A stretch of DNA of 64,000 nucleotides from Hypoxylon rubiginosum (GCA_902806565.1 CADCXA010000037.1:372001-436000), one strand, 5' to 3'. Shown: positions 1 through 11,933, numbered from the stretch's first letter. Made by a program: numbers and translations. The notes: generated by a model not told the origin, from the sequence alone.

Positions 1-1040
1 ACTTCGTCGCGAGGGGCACGGCGCTTCATCCAGATATCGAGGTAGGAGGCAAAGTGGCGCAGTACTACCGAGGAGATATCTCGCACCGCTGTTAAGTGTT
101 CTCCGGATGCTGAAGAAGCCACAGTATCCCAGTGCTGCTGCCAAAGCCCCTCTTGTTGGTAGCTATCCATAGCATCGCGTAGATGAATCTCGAGACCATG
201 GAAAGGGGCATATATGTACGGGCTCGAAGGTTGTGTGACACCTGGAAACATAATATCCCATATTTGAAACCATCGTTCCTCGTCAGTCAGGTTGCTAGAG
301 CCGTTGGCTGCGCGCTTCATCTTGTCAAGTTGGTCCCTAGTAGCCCAGGGAGGATTGAATTCACGGGGCTCGCAGCATCGAGCTCTGCTATGCTCGTCCC
401 GTTTATCTGGATCGTTGTCAAACAGTTTGCCGCAATCGGCACAGTGGATTTTCTCTGCATGTTTCCTATTGATATGCAGGCGGACATCACACAAACGTAA
501 TATCGTAAAATCGAGACAACACCGGTGTGCTTCTCTGTCGCGAATGAAAAAGGGACATGCGAAACGATGTTTGAATGGGCCCGCTCGCTTCTGCTTCTTG
601 TCGCTACCTCGTCGTTCGGGTGGATCCCCAGGCCTCTTGCTACCCTGCTGTCTGATGGGACTTGGAACCGAGATCTCGTTGATCTCATTACCGTCACCAC
701 TGGCTTGGTTCAAGACAGGACCTCCCCGGGGTATTCCCAGAACAGGTTGGATGATCGCAGAGTCATATTCATTGTAAAATGGCGGATACGAAGTAAAGAG
801 GTTGTTGGTAAACGGTTTCGATTGTGTAAGTTCGACATCTTGATAGAGATATGGGGCAGACTGGGCAGATGGAGCAGATGGAGCAGATGGGGCAGAGCTC
901 CCGTAGTATTGCGATGGGTACCCCAGGGCTGGAGCTATCGGGGTGGGGTTACCCCTGTTTGCTTGACAGGCGGACGAGATATAGGGCTGGCTAGTGGGCC
1001 CCGATACAAGGTATTCCGGTTCGCTTCTCGGAACCGCCAT
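1..1040 (-). CDS. Fungal C2H2 zinc-finger protein (3' end outside window)
   Basis: One open frame runs from an ATG at 1040 off the left edge (346 codons seen, no stop). The N-terminal ~140 residues are low-complexity Ser/Pro/Ala/Tyr-rich, with a short repeat of SAP units. Next comes a Cys/His block: CPFF..C, then a stretch ending HINRKH, and a second finger CADCGKLF...RDEH...C. After this is a conserved block (ERWFQIWDIMFPG...PSSPY) typical of a family of fungal proteins annotated only as C2H2-type. The gene at 3168-4608 has the same block (QWLYIWDTIFPG...PRSPH), so the two are paralogs 2 kb apart in opposite orientation. DNA binding is inferred from the fingers; no target is known. The start is the first ATG of the open frame. 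The carboxyl end cannot be judged because the window cuts it. Confidence 0.75.
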   Translation of the reverse strand, partial: MAVPRSEPEYLVSGPTSQPYISSACQANRGNPTPIAPALGYPSQYYGSSAPSAPSAPSAQSAPYLYQDVELTQSKPFTNNLFTSYPPFYNEYDSAIIQPVLGIPRGGPVLNQASGDGNEINEISVPSPIRQQGSKRPGDPPERRGSDKKQKRAGPFKHRFACPFFIRDREAHRCCLDFTILRLCDVRLHINRKHAEKIHCADCGKLFDNDPDKRDEHSRARCCEPREFNPPWATRDQLDKMKRAANGSSNLTDEERWFQIWDIMFPGVTQPSSPYIYAPFHGLEIHLRDAMDSYQQEGLWQQHWDTVASSASGEHLTAVRDISSVVLRHFASYLDIWMKRRAPRDE

Positions 1041-2184
1041 GCCAGCTCTAATCCGAAATATGGTTTTGCGCCTTTGCGGTGCGATGCGGGTACCTGCAAG
1101 CTGTCTCACAAACTAAAACCTAAGGTACCTACATGTAGGTAGTCAAAATTGAGAGTCAAGCTTCATCTTGAAAATATTCGGAGAGAGATGGGTTCCTTTA
1201 TTACACTCCTGAGTACCGGCCCCAGATACTCTGGAGTGTATATGCGCTAGCGTACACGCCGACTCTGCAGCGCCCGAAGCTGGATCGCGCACCTTCACAC
1301 GCTACCACACGCTACCACACGCTACGCGGCAGCGTATACACTATGGTGTAGACGCAGATGTGTATACACCAAGGTGTAGCCCAGAGACGCGCATTGCGCA
1401 TGCATCTATAGTAATCTTTTACGCAGCCGTGTCATAATTAACACAATTGCTTTACACCAGAAGTGTAGAGTAGGTACCTAGGTACCTACCCGTATGCGAA
1501 TTCCCCGGTCTCAGATACCTCTCCCGTGTCATTGGTTTATAATTCTTCATGCACAATACACATGACAAAACTTGCATTACACACTCGCGTATGCGAACCT
1601 ACCTAATTATAATTCTGTACCTATTGAAATCGTAAACCAGCCTTGGTAAGGCTACGGTATACGCATCGGGATAGGGTACCTTAGGCACCTAAGCCTTTAG
1701 TAAGAGATCAAATTTTGACTTAGAATGATAAAATCAACCTAATACATAACACCATTTGTTTCTCCTTCAGGTGAGGAGGACTGAACTATTTTATAGAATA
1801 GCCGAATAGGTACGGGCCGCCATGTATATTATGTCTGTTGGCGCAAGTCTCTCCACGTTCTCAACGCGTGTCCCTATTTCCACCCACATCACACACTGGT
1901 GTGCTCAATGTATATAGACGATATGTGAACTGTTAGGAGGTGGCGTTCATTTGCTTCGCAGTCTACACAGGAGTAAATGAACAAGCACGTACGGCGTTAG
2001 TCTCTCTAAACCCAGAGCCTCAACGAGGTATAGATATTCAAAGAGGTGTCTCTTCCTAAGGGCGCCTTGCCACTGCTGTGGTAGAACAGCTTCAATCAGA
2101 ATCTAGAGCATACGGCAACAATAAACACCAAAAATAGCCATGTCTGGCAACATTAAGTAAGATGGAGCTGTTCCATAGGCTAAG
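1041..2184. other. Intergenic region with short repeats
   Basis: I see no gene here. A tandem run of the 10-mer ctaccacacg (about three copies) lies at 1299-1325. The spacer also holds several copies of the GGTACCTAGGTACC-like palindromic sequence that recurs between genes across the window (1126-1140, 1470-1490, 1674-1698). Confidence 0.6.
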
Positions 2185-3116
2185 ATGACGATGCTAATAT
2201 ATGATAGGAGCGCGGGGTCCAATGTCAAGACACTACGGACTGAGCGCCTGGACAGATGGCAGCAAGACCCATCCGAACCGATCAACCACGTCTTACTTCA
2301 ACCGTGCTCAAAACACTGTGCAGACTCTGCCGAAACGACGAAGATATCGGACGTTACGAAGAAGCTTACTGCTTTTGACCATGCCTTCGGATCCGAGACC
2401 GAAAATAACAAGAACGTCGCTCCAAGTTCCCGATAAGAGTTGTCTCTGTTTTAGATCAACAGTGCGGATGGCTTTAGATGAATAGGGGTCACGGGTTAGA
2501 TTTGGGTTCACAGTCTAATCTAATTGGCTGAAAGGGAGGCTGTCAAATTTACGGCCCGAAGAGAAGCCCCTGACGTCTGTTGGCGTTCCTCTACGATGAT
2601 GCCAAGACAGCGTGGATGGCCAGCAAAGCACCGCACGAGACTCGGAGTCCGCATGTCACGCTGTGGAAGCTCTTAGAACTTCAGAAATGTAATTAATAAT
2701 TACGTAGGATACTATAAGGTGGTTAGTTGTGTACGCGGCTGTGTGCACGATTGTGTACGCCGATGTTAACGCCCAATGATATCTCCCTATGACATGTAAT
2801 GCAGATGCAGATGCAGCTGAACCTGCAGGTGTCATGGTATCGGCAAATTTGGAGAAAGCAAAAGCAGTTGGATGGCTAATGGCTCGGCTGGAATCATCAG
2901 CAACCAAGTTAGACGCTGAAATCCGAAGTTCTGGTGCTAGTAGGGTATTTTATTCCTTCATATAGCTATCTCTAACGGCATTTCGGGTAGGATACCACAA
3001 CCACGTCTGAGACAGCGCATCCTTCTTCTGATGCACTGGACACAGAGGGAACTCGAAGCAGGAACCAATCTCGCATGGAGAGCTGGAGGGACCCAAATGC
3101 CATCAGCTAAATTTTA
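2185..3116 (+). pseudogene. Broken fungal gene of unknown function
   Basis: Several plus-strand pieces look coding but do not join into one frame. The first piece (2185-2436) includes HVLLQPCSKHC and KKLTAFDHAFGSE. The second (about 2540-2690) includes FLYDDAKTAWMASK and LWKLLELQK. The third (about 2798-2944) includes NLEKAKAVGWLMARLESS. A last piece (2991-3116) ends in a stop. The third and fourth are joined by a good 46-nt intron (2945-2990, CTAAC branch, TAG acceptor). A likely intron also separates the second and third pieces. Between roughly 2540 and 2590 the frame changes by one base with no intron signal, so the gene appears frameshifted. The style (an alpha-helical N-terminal part plus a polar tail) resembles fungal STAND or Helo-like N-terminal proteins, but I do not recognise the family. 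Confidence 0.4.
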
Positions 3117-3167
3117 TATTGTCCTTACCAACACTTTCTCACTTTGATTGAGTTGTTCTCCTTATAC

Positions 3168-4608
3168 ATGTCTGGCAGGGATAATTCTAGATCCAGGCTA
3201 GAGGTTAAGCTGTTCGGGCGGGCAAATGTCTACAACGATCAACTGATCTCAAGTAGTGCCCCGAAAAGAGCATTCGAGCATGGCGGCGAAAGATGTTGCG
3301 GGCCTGAGGTCAGAAGTTTTCAAGATGCGAATATGACGGATGGTGCCTCTAAGAAGGCCAAACAGTCAAATACGGTAGATATATACCTCGGTCGAGGTAA
3401 GTTCGGTATACATTCCCTTCTAGTCGTATACTAATTTCCAGTTTCGAGGTCGTCATTGTCAGTATGACTACGAAAAGAGCCATCCGTTTGAAGGAGAACG
3501 AGCATATTCAGATGAAGGTCAACTAGAAGGTAGCCGCCAAATCCCTACTCTGGATGGACCTGGAATAGACCTTGACTTGGGAGACAGCAACTACCAGCAT
3601 GTTCCCGAATCTTCCTCTGGCTACCCCCTCTCTGCAAGATCTAGTTTGGAGACCATTTTCGGTCACGTCTTCGCAGCCAGCCCTGATCCTTGGGAGGACC
3701 AGACTGATTTTCTCTTTGACGACTATCACACTTCAGACTACTTGCTTGACCCGACGCCAGATTCTATATTTAGGTCTAGTAGCAAGTGTGTCTCGCCGTC
3801 TCAGCTTTCTACAAGCACGACCATGAATACAGAAGGATCACTGTCGAATACGAGCGTGGCAAGCGAAGACCTATGGTCTCTCCTCAAATGTCTGAAAAAA
3901 GATGAACTAATGCAGCTCAACCGTCAACCCGTAGACCAACAACTTCCATCAAATTCTTCAAGTAGTCTGGATATTACGGACCCGTGGGAAATCAATAGAA
4001 ACTATGATGATGGCCATACGAATAATCTCGGAGCACAATCTTCTGCTACTAGAAAAGAGGTACCAGCAATTCCGCGTCCACGAGGGCGGGTACTTGGAAA
4101 GGATTCATACGAAAGTAGGCAACCTACCAGTGGCCAGTGCAGTCCGAGCAAAAGGCGCCTAGCATGTCCCTGGTATAAAAAGGATCCGCTGAAATACCAG
4201 GACTGCGCGAAATACAAACTCCAGCGTGTCAAGGACGTCAAGCAGCACATCTACAGGAAACACATGCAGCCCAGCGAGAGGTCGAGCACCGAGCCGAAAC
4301 CCGACGAGATCTCGGAAGATCAGAGGAAAGCGCTGAACGAAAACGCCAACCGGGGCAAAACCGACGTGGAGCAATGGCTGTATATATGGGACACCATCTT
4401 TCCGGGGGAACCTCACCCTCGGTCACCGCATCTCGGCAGTAGCCAGGAAGAAGTGCTCGCTCTGCTCCGAAACCTCTGGGATAAGAGGCGGGCGGAAATC
4501 ACGGCCAGCGTTCTCCCGGCTTCGCAGCCTGGCATTGCGAATCACGTCGTCGTCCAGCGCATAATGGACAGCGTTTTCGACTGGTTCGAGGCAGAATTGT
4601 CGAGCTGA
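3168..4608 (+). CDS. Fungal C2H2-family protein lacking its second finger
   Basis: The main exon is open from 3442 to the stop at 4608 and contains CPWYKKDPLKYQDCAKYKL...VKQHIYRKHMQP, the first Cys/His module of the family. It also contains the C-terminal block EQWLYIWDTIFPG...PRSPHLGS. The second finger (CxxC...RDEH) that follows the IYRKH motif in relatives, including the paralog at 1-1040, is missing, and the sequence passes straight to a Ser/Glu-rich linker. An upstream exon from the ATG at 3168 reads well up to KKAKQSNT. The strong donor GTAAGT at 3397 with acceptor CAG at 3441 puts the two exons out of phase. A weaker donor GTAGAT at 3375 keeps the phase. The 5' structure is therefore uncertain, and the gene may be decaying. 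Confidence 0.6.
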
Positions 4609-5387
4609 GAACCACTGCGAATCAGTCAACTTACATTCAACTGTAATTTATATATCATTAAGGCTATTAGATCTACAAATGCCATCCTATCGTCTAGCTA
4701 GTATTCTTTTCACAATATGTCGCCATGTATCTGCTTTGATGAGCGTAAGAAATAGATATAGCCATTTCGCCATCTGTCGTCTTTCCTATTCCGTGTTGCG
4801 CAATTTCTCTCCCGGGGTGTCATCAGCAAGGGGTAGTCGAGGTCGGTGAGGCGGTATGTAAAGACTGTAGCCGTGCAAGGGCAGGTCTTGGGGTGGAAGT
4901 CATCGTTTGATTCGGTCCCTGGTGCTCCCCCCTTCCGAAGCTTGCAACGACTCCCGTGCGCTGATGTTTCCTTGCTTCCTTTCCGGCTAACTCAAGTATT
5001 ATTTTCATTCTATGTGGGCACTTGCGGTAAATTCACAGTTAGTATTTGTGTGTTTGTATGATCTAGCTATGGCCGAGGCTGATTTCTGTGAGGGTCTTGA
5101 GTCGGTGTTGTAAAAGTCTCCCATCGGTAGCTAGGCATATAGGAGAGACAGGGCGTATTTTCACATTCACGTCTACATGTGATCCTGGATATATGACAGG
5201 CGGCCTGCTACGCCAGATATATATACCTACCTCCTAGGCACCTAAAAGGAGGTAGGTAGTTAGTTTTATAGCGCGGATAATCTTCGCTCTTCTATTTAGG
5301 ATAAATTAGCTCGTAGACGCTCTATGCAACGAATAATGAACCAAGGTACCTCGTTTCATTCTGACGTGAAACAAACCACAAGCACTT
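4609..5387. other. Intergenic, hairpin of GGTAGG type
   Basis: This spacer lies between the ends of two convergent genes. At 5226-5257, CCTACCTCCT and AGGAGGTAGG form a perfect 10-bp stem. No gene is seen. Confidence 0.6.
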
Positions 5388-7661
5388 TCATACAATATCA
5401 ATAAATTCCATTTCAAACAATTTGGTCGTATCTCTCCAGTCCTTCCCAACACCGACTCCAATTCTTTCAAACGCTCCCTCAACACGGCCAGATAGCTTCA
5501 ATACAAGGAACCAGACTTGCGGTCCTAATATTTCTCTTTGGATACCTGTTTTTGTAATAAGTCCCTTACCAGTGGGTAATATCCAGGAGAACAGTCTAAA
5601 GCAGTAATACTCGGTTTTCTGATTCCATTCGCAGCAATGCGTGCAGCGTCCGCCTTGGAGCCAACAAGAGACCTGAGCATCATCTCGCCTCATCGTCGGG
5701 CCAACTAGTTCATCCAAGTATACTCTAGTTGAGTGCAAGTTCCGTGGTCGTACAAATGCCGATGTCTTTCCCGTACGAGACATATCCGACAAGAAAGAGA
5801 GGAAAGTGGGGGATCCGGGTCGATCGCCTTCAGGAGTATCTTCTTCAAATATTGCCAGTTCAACGGGCATCAGGCCCCCTTTCAGGCGGATGCGGCCACC
5901 CTCGGACGTAGGAGTTCCATCTGTTGATATTCCCATAACGCCTGCGAGTGAGCATTCGTCTATCACCCTGAATTTATACCTAGGCCCGGATTTCCAGCTA
6001 GTTAACGGTAAAGTGCAGTCATACCCGACCACGCCGTCACAAGATGCCCATGACCACGAAGGGAAGTGCTTCTGATTCGCCGCAGCAGACTCTCCGTTAA
6101 CTAATGGATGTGGCCTGGGTTTAGAATCAATTGCCATCCATGCTAACTCAAAAGGAAGCTCTATCTTCCAGAGTCCAGCAAGGTACTCATTTTCACCGTA
6201 ATTTCCCTCCCGGCTCCTAATTATGACGCGGGCCAGTCCAGCGAGTGCCATCAACTTATCACTCTGACGGGAAAGTAAACGTTTCGAATAGCTGGAAACC
6301 GCCGTTCTCCACAGCTCGTAAATTCTGTCCGGCGCTGTCCCAACGAGATTGGGTGATCTAGTCCCCATAAGCCATTCCAAGTATCTGCTAGTAGCCATTA
6401 AGCTGCTAATTGGTTTCCTTGGCAGTGGTGCGGATAGCAGTACATCCTCCTTTAATAATGCACCAATCTGCACGAGACTGATATCGTTTCTCCCGGGCTC
6501 CTTCAACGACCAAATATAGTGTCCACACTCGCAAACCTTGCGACATAAACACTCTCAGCTCATTTCATTCCCATCGAAGCAGAGCCTGCGCTGCGAGAGC
6601 ATTGTCTCCTGCAAACACCAGCCTCTCTTATCTAGTGAATATTCGACAACATCCGGTACCGGTCGGACGATCACCTCCCGAGAGGTATCCTGAAGCTTGA
6701 CTTGATGCTGCCAGCCCGGAAAACCAAAGCGCTGCTTTCCTAGGAATCCTGTCTTGCAGCTACTCGGCTCTAGAGCCGCAATCGTGAGCTGGGAGTTGAG
6801 GTAGATACGGTCCATCATGGATGCATCGTGGTGCCAGGCTTCAGCATCGTCCTGAACAATGCAGAGAGAATCCACCCATAGGTACGGGATACTAAGGCCC
6901 TTGCAGACCTTCACCGCATCTTGTACGCTCTTGGGCATAGAATTTAAAGGAATTCCTTTATAATGGCTCTCAATGTTAGACTTCGTTGTCCTAAGAACAC
7001 TCTCGGCGGTTTCCCCCTAGCAATAGCTAAGACACGCATATGCTGTTGGTTCGATGGGTTTAACAAGGAATGGCTCGCTTTCCTGTCCAACACTGAGAAG
7101 GCGCTGAGGTGTGAAGTGTGCATCCGGCGGTCTGCAGGATCCATCGTACTTCATACAGTGAGAGAGCCAACTTGTAGCGCGATCGAAGGCCGCCTGAGTT
7201 GTCGAGTCCTCCACGATATTCCAACTTTGACACATCTCTCCCCACTTGGCTTCGCTTGGCAGGGGAGTGGAAGCCGAGGACTCAGAAGTACTTCGTGCGT
7301 GCGTGGCAATACCTTGAACATTACTCGATGGTGGTTGCATGACATAGAATGAAAACCACTTTATATAATGCCCGGGATCCCATGACCCAGGACGAAATTC
7401 GGATGACGCTACTTTTTGTACATTTAGTTGATAATCAATCTCTATATTGATCGAGGCCTCCGCTGGGGCGTTATCCGAATCCGTTCCTGTCTGACTCGTG
7501 ATCGAACTAGGCTTATGAAATTCCGCCGCCTCTAGAATCAGGCCGCAAATATGGCATTTCGCCTTGTCGTTGATACCATACCGATGCGATCGCATATCCC
7601 GCAGCGAAATCCCGCCACTCGTGAATGGGCCATCTTTTGGATGAATAGGGCATAAGGCCAT
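5388..7661 (-). pseudogene. HET-domain protein with two in-frame stop codons
   Basis: A single intronless frame of 758 codons starts at the ATG at 7661 and ends at the stop at 5388. It carries the hallmarks of the HET domain (heterokaryon incompatibility, fungal non-self recognition). The family motif SYCWG reads SYC-stop-G here (TAG at 7019-7017, codon 215). Then follow MPKSVQDAVKVCKGL, YLWVDSLCIVQDD and IYLNSQLTIAA. The later family motif LxWEC reads EMS-stop-EC (TGA at 6557-6555, codon 369). Both stops fall exactly where relatives have tryptophan (TGG). No frameshift or other stop is present, and the region after the second stop (372 codons) is intact and typical of HET C-termini. As annotated DNA it is a pseudogene. 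The conserved frame means recent inactivation or recoding at RNA level cannot be excluded. Confidence 0.8.
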
Positions 7662-9015
7662 CGTTTAAGTAGCTCGAACAACTTGTACGGTGTAATAGCG
7701 GCCGACTGGTGTATTAAAAGCTGTTCCCTGCAAGTGAAACGAACGAACAGCATAATAAATATTGGGGAGAATTCACCATCATGAAATATTATGCGGGCGA
7801 GTTGAATTCAGTTCTTGCCGAACCAATCCCCTACTACCACGCTGCTCAGCCCCCATACCACCCTGGCTCCTTAAGGCCTCCAGTAACCCCGAATGGGGGT
7901 CATGGACTTATCAAAAGGACAGCAGATGGGATGGAGTTTTCCTAATGTTTTATTAACGTACGTACGATAACACTACTGTCCCATATATGTATGATGAATA
8001 CTGGAGGCTCTTTATCCAAATAATTCGCGAGAAAAGGGGCCGAATAGAAAATACTTATACACATAGCAAGCTCCAACATTTTGCGGTTGAAATCGCGCGA
8101 ATGGCACTAGGTCTAAACGAAGAGTCTTACGTGAGTGCCCGAGGCTTCGTTATATTCGGGCCTAAACGAAGATTCACTTGCGTAAATATGCCGATTCTGG
8201 AGGCTCATGTTCTCGCATCCGCGCCGCCAAGAGGAAACGAATGATCGCGATTTTCTTGCGCGGGGGAAAAATATCAGGAAAAAAAAATAAAGGAAAAGGT
8301 GCGGCATATTGAGAAACAAGAACCACTGGAAGAGGTAGGGCGAGGAAGGAAAGGGGAAATTACTAAAAAATTGAGGACGAAAAAGGGTGTCAGCTGGTGA
8401 GAGGGAGGGGGTAAATAGGGGTCGGCGAACGCTGGTCTCTGGTCCGTGGATATTAACTCGCATTCCGATACACCCTTTACACACACGTAGTAAACGAAGC
8501 GAATCATAAAGTTTAACAAGGCTTTATTTAGAAACTACCTACACGGTAAACCGCAGAATGTACTCCGAATACAGGGGGAGTACCTGTTCATTCATTCCGT
8601 GGTATAATACGCGAACGTATATATTAACAACCTATGGACCGTTCTCGACCAGTACCTGAAAGTTCTCAGCGTACCAAAAACACAATGTAATGTGTAAAAA
8701 GATTCGAAGGACGAACTTAGGTGTATGTACTTTGGTGCTCTATCAACGTCCATTCGTGATCGATTCGTCCTCCGTCTCGATATGCGCCAACTCCCAAGTC
8801 TTCGGGGCCCATATTCTGCCGACACGGAAGCTCCAATGTTTTGGAGATCGAAAAGTTTCCGTTATAAAAAAAAAACAGAAAAGAAAAACCAAGCATCGCA
8901 TTCTCTCATGGTCGTGAACATCGTAATATTTCCCTTCGCATGCCGAACCGTGTAACGCCAAAATGCATCAAGACCCGCTTTCACCGGATATTAATTTCCT
9001 GTGGCGCCCGAAATC
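7662..9015. other. Intergenic region
   Basis: No convincing gene is present. The stretch contains purine-rich DNA (8270-8420) and probably the 3' untranslated region of the J-protein gene next to it. Short open frames here show no family motifs. Confidence 0.5.
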
Positions 9016-10319
9016 TTATAGAATTTCTTTCAGTTGTTGCTTCTGTCTCGGTGTTAAGCTCGTCGGGAACTTGATGTTGTACTTGATGATGAAGTTGCCC
9101 CGTTCGCCTGGCTTCTTGGAGATGGGCATGCCCAGGCTAGGATACGTATCCAAACTTCCGGGACCCGTAGGACCGCCTTTCTCGACGTTGAGCTGCTTGT
9201 TGTCGATCGTCGTTATGGTACGTTTCCAGCCGGTGAGGGCCTCCTTCAGATCCAAGTCGATAGTGTGGATCAGATCATCGCCGTCGCGGACGAAGAGAGG
9301 ATGAGGTTTCTGGTCATCGTGTTAGTCCGAGACTGTCTAAACTAATACCCGTGCTAGGGTGGGTATTGCTTGGCTTACCTCTTCTACTATGAAGTGAAGA
9401 TCTTGCTTGCCGCCTTCCTCCTGATCACCGACGCCCTTGAACTTAATCTTGCTGCCCTTCTTCAAACCGGGTTTGATAGGGACTTCGAGGACTTGATCGG
9501 TAGTCGTTCGCTTGCCGCTGTCATCGAAGCTCTTTCGCTTTATCTTCATCTTCTTCGTGACACCGGTGAATAGCTCTTCCAAAGAGAGCGGTAAAGCACG
9601 TTCGACGGTGGTAACATCGGGTGTTGCTTCTCTCGCACCGCTGCTTGCGAAGGGATCTCCGCCGCTGGGGAAGTTGCTTCGCATACGAGTCCTGCCGGAA
9701 GCCCGAGGCATGCCGCCCATACCGCCTCTACCGAAGAATGGGTTCATATCGGGTTCATCCTCGTTTCCTCCTGCACTTGCACTGCTGCGCATGAACTCGG
9801 CAAATATACTCTCAGGGTTACTAAAGTTGAAAGGGTGCGAGCCGCCGCCAGTGCTAAAGTGAAAAGTGCGAGCACCTCCTCCTCCGGGCATGCCTCCGCT
9901 AGGCATACCTCCGCCAAAGTCGAAGCCTTGGAAGCCCCCAGGCATACCCCCTTGAGCGCTCGCGAATGGGTTTTCGCCGGGAGGCGGTGCGGCGCCACCG
10001 CGAAGCAGGAATTCGAGGCCGAACTGATCGTATGTTTTGCGCTTCTCGGGGTCGGACAGGATCTCGTAGGCTTGTGAGCACTCCTTGAACTTCTCGGAAG
10101 CGGAAGGATTGTCCTTGTTCTTGTCGGGATGCCATTTCAAGGCTGCTTTTCTATGCGGCTGTTAGTATTTCATGAGCTGAGGGCAAAGGCAGGGAGCGAG
10201 AGACAGCAGCGAAGTCGGCATGGAGTGGGGTACACTTACCGATATGCCTTCTTGATTTCATCTTGAGTGGCATCAGGTTTGACGCTTAGCTGATCGTATA
10301 GTGTCGTCTCTTTGACCAT
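9016..10319 (-). CDS. SIS1: Sis1-type class II J-protein (Hsp40)
   Basis: This is a co-chaperone that delivers clients to Hsp70 and stimulates its ATPase in the cytosol and nucleus. There are three exons: 10319-10240, 10150-9379 and 9309-9016, with GTAAG donors and CTAAC branch points, giving 381 residues. The J domain starts [13 protein letters not shown] and has the HPD motif at residues 34-36 (WHPDKNK). A Gly/Phe/Met-rich linker follows at about 75-185. Next are the two client-binding beta domains ([37 protein letters not shown]). The carboxyl end ([13 protein letters not shown]) corresponds to the dimerisation region. There are no CxxCxGxG zinc repeats, so it is class II (Sis1/DNAJB1) rather than Ydj1. 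Length and domain order fit the family. A heat-shock element lies about 300 bp upstream. Confidence 0.93.
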
Positions 10320-11933
10320 CTTGGCTGATGTCTAAGAGTCAACGTGGGTGAATGTGTAATGTGTAAGTCGGGTAGAGATTCAATTGAGTTATGTAGTTGA
10401 TTGCTCCGTTGTGGAAGTCGATACAATGTTTAGCGTCGTAAAGCGGTAACAAAAGTGTCAATGTATTGACAAAAGAATAAAGACAAAAAGGTGATTGTCC
10501 AATTCGCAAATTAGTAAGGTTAGTAGTCTTTGGTCTTGAGAATTAAGAGCAACGCAAGGCGCTTAGCTTCACGTACTGCACCGCCGCTTTTCTTTGTTGG
10601 TGGGCGGTCTGGTAGAAGATTCGGGAATTGGCGATGGCAGGTTGAGAGCTGGAGGGACAGAAGAGAGTGACGTTTTTGGGGTGCGGATAAGTGGGCACGA
10701 TAAGCTAGCTTGATTCGTACCTGGTTACTTAGTTGCTGGGTTGTCAACAAGGGAATTGGCAACCAGGAACAAAGTATTCAATACCTAGGAACAAGATCTC
10801 CGGTTCTACACGATCAGGTGACAGGGAGCTTAAAATCGTCGCATCCCCGTGAAAGTCATGAAGGTTTGTGGACCTGGCACTCAGATCTGGAACCAATGAG
10901 ACCAAAAGGACCAAAAGTTAGATTCCCCCTTCTCCTTTTTATCCGTTGAATTGGGGGAGCGGACAGATGTAGTAACAGTAGTACCTGGACTCTTCTAGGT
11001 AAATCTGGGAAACTCTAAGTAACTCTAGGTAGACGTAGGAATATCCCCAGGTAGCCTGCTAGCCTATCCTCTGTATTTAGCGGCAAATCCGATGCACCTA
11101 ATGCAAATGCTTACCGCACCTAGCCGGGTTGTGGAGTTGGCGGAGAGGGGAGAGGCTTATAAAGGAGTAACGTCTTGGCGATACAATGATATGCTATGCA
11201 ATACAATGATATGTTATGCAAGTGAGCATGAGCAAATAGTCTATTTCGTACTTATTGGACGATAACGACAATGCGAATACAAAGTTGCATGCTCGAATTG
11301 TTTGGGAAAGGAGATGCAGAGGAGTGATCAGGAACAAAGTATCTTGTTTCCCTACATATAGTTAGCCTCCAATATCAGACGAAACCAGTACTATGGAATG
11401 TTCTAGAAATTATGGTACCTCGGTACCTTTGTGCTATAGAGTATAAATACCATCTAGTACTAACGTGTAGGAGGTACGTAGTTGAATATGATGTACGACC
11501 AATACGACAGGTCATTGTAAATTCATTGCATGTCAATTTCTTATCAAGAGGTAGGTATCGCTTATAACGTGTAGATGTATGCTGCAAGGTGAGGGTGGAT
11601 AGATGTGAATAGGAGGATGACTTTTTGCTTCATGCTTTATTATTATTATCCATGGGTATCGTGGAAGTCAACGTGCTATTTTATACATAACTTTGGGGAT
11701 CTCAGACATATCCCTGAAGCAAAGAGCAAAGGCTGCGTACCTAGATAAGCAGCCAAACGCCAATGTTGTATCATCAAGTCTCACATCCACCTGTACACCT
11801 TAGCTTTGCCCCCAGTCTCCTGACATAATCCTAATGGATCTGACCAATAATCCCCGTGACATGTCCCGGAATACCCGTACCCAGCCTCGTATCTCATCAT
11901 CATGATCGGGACGCATAATACCATGAGGTGTAC
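10320..11933. other. Intergenic region, SIS1-like promoter side
   Basis: Apart from the heat-shock element, I see a near-perfect tandem pair of a 20-mer (atacaatgatatgYtatgca) at about 11181-11220. The spacer otherwise appears non-coding. Confidence 0.5.
10615..10627 (-). promoter_or_regulatory. Heat-shock element upstream of the SIS1-like gene
   Basis: The sequence GAAgaTTCggGAA has three perfect alternating 5-bp units, the canonical Hsf1 site. It lies 296 bp upstream of the J-protein start codon. SIS1 is a known Hsf1 target in yeast, so the placement is plausible. Binding is inferred. Confidence 0.6.
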
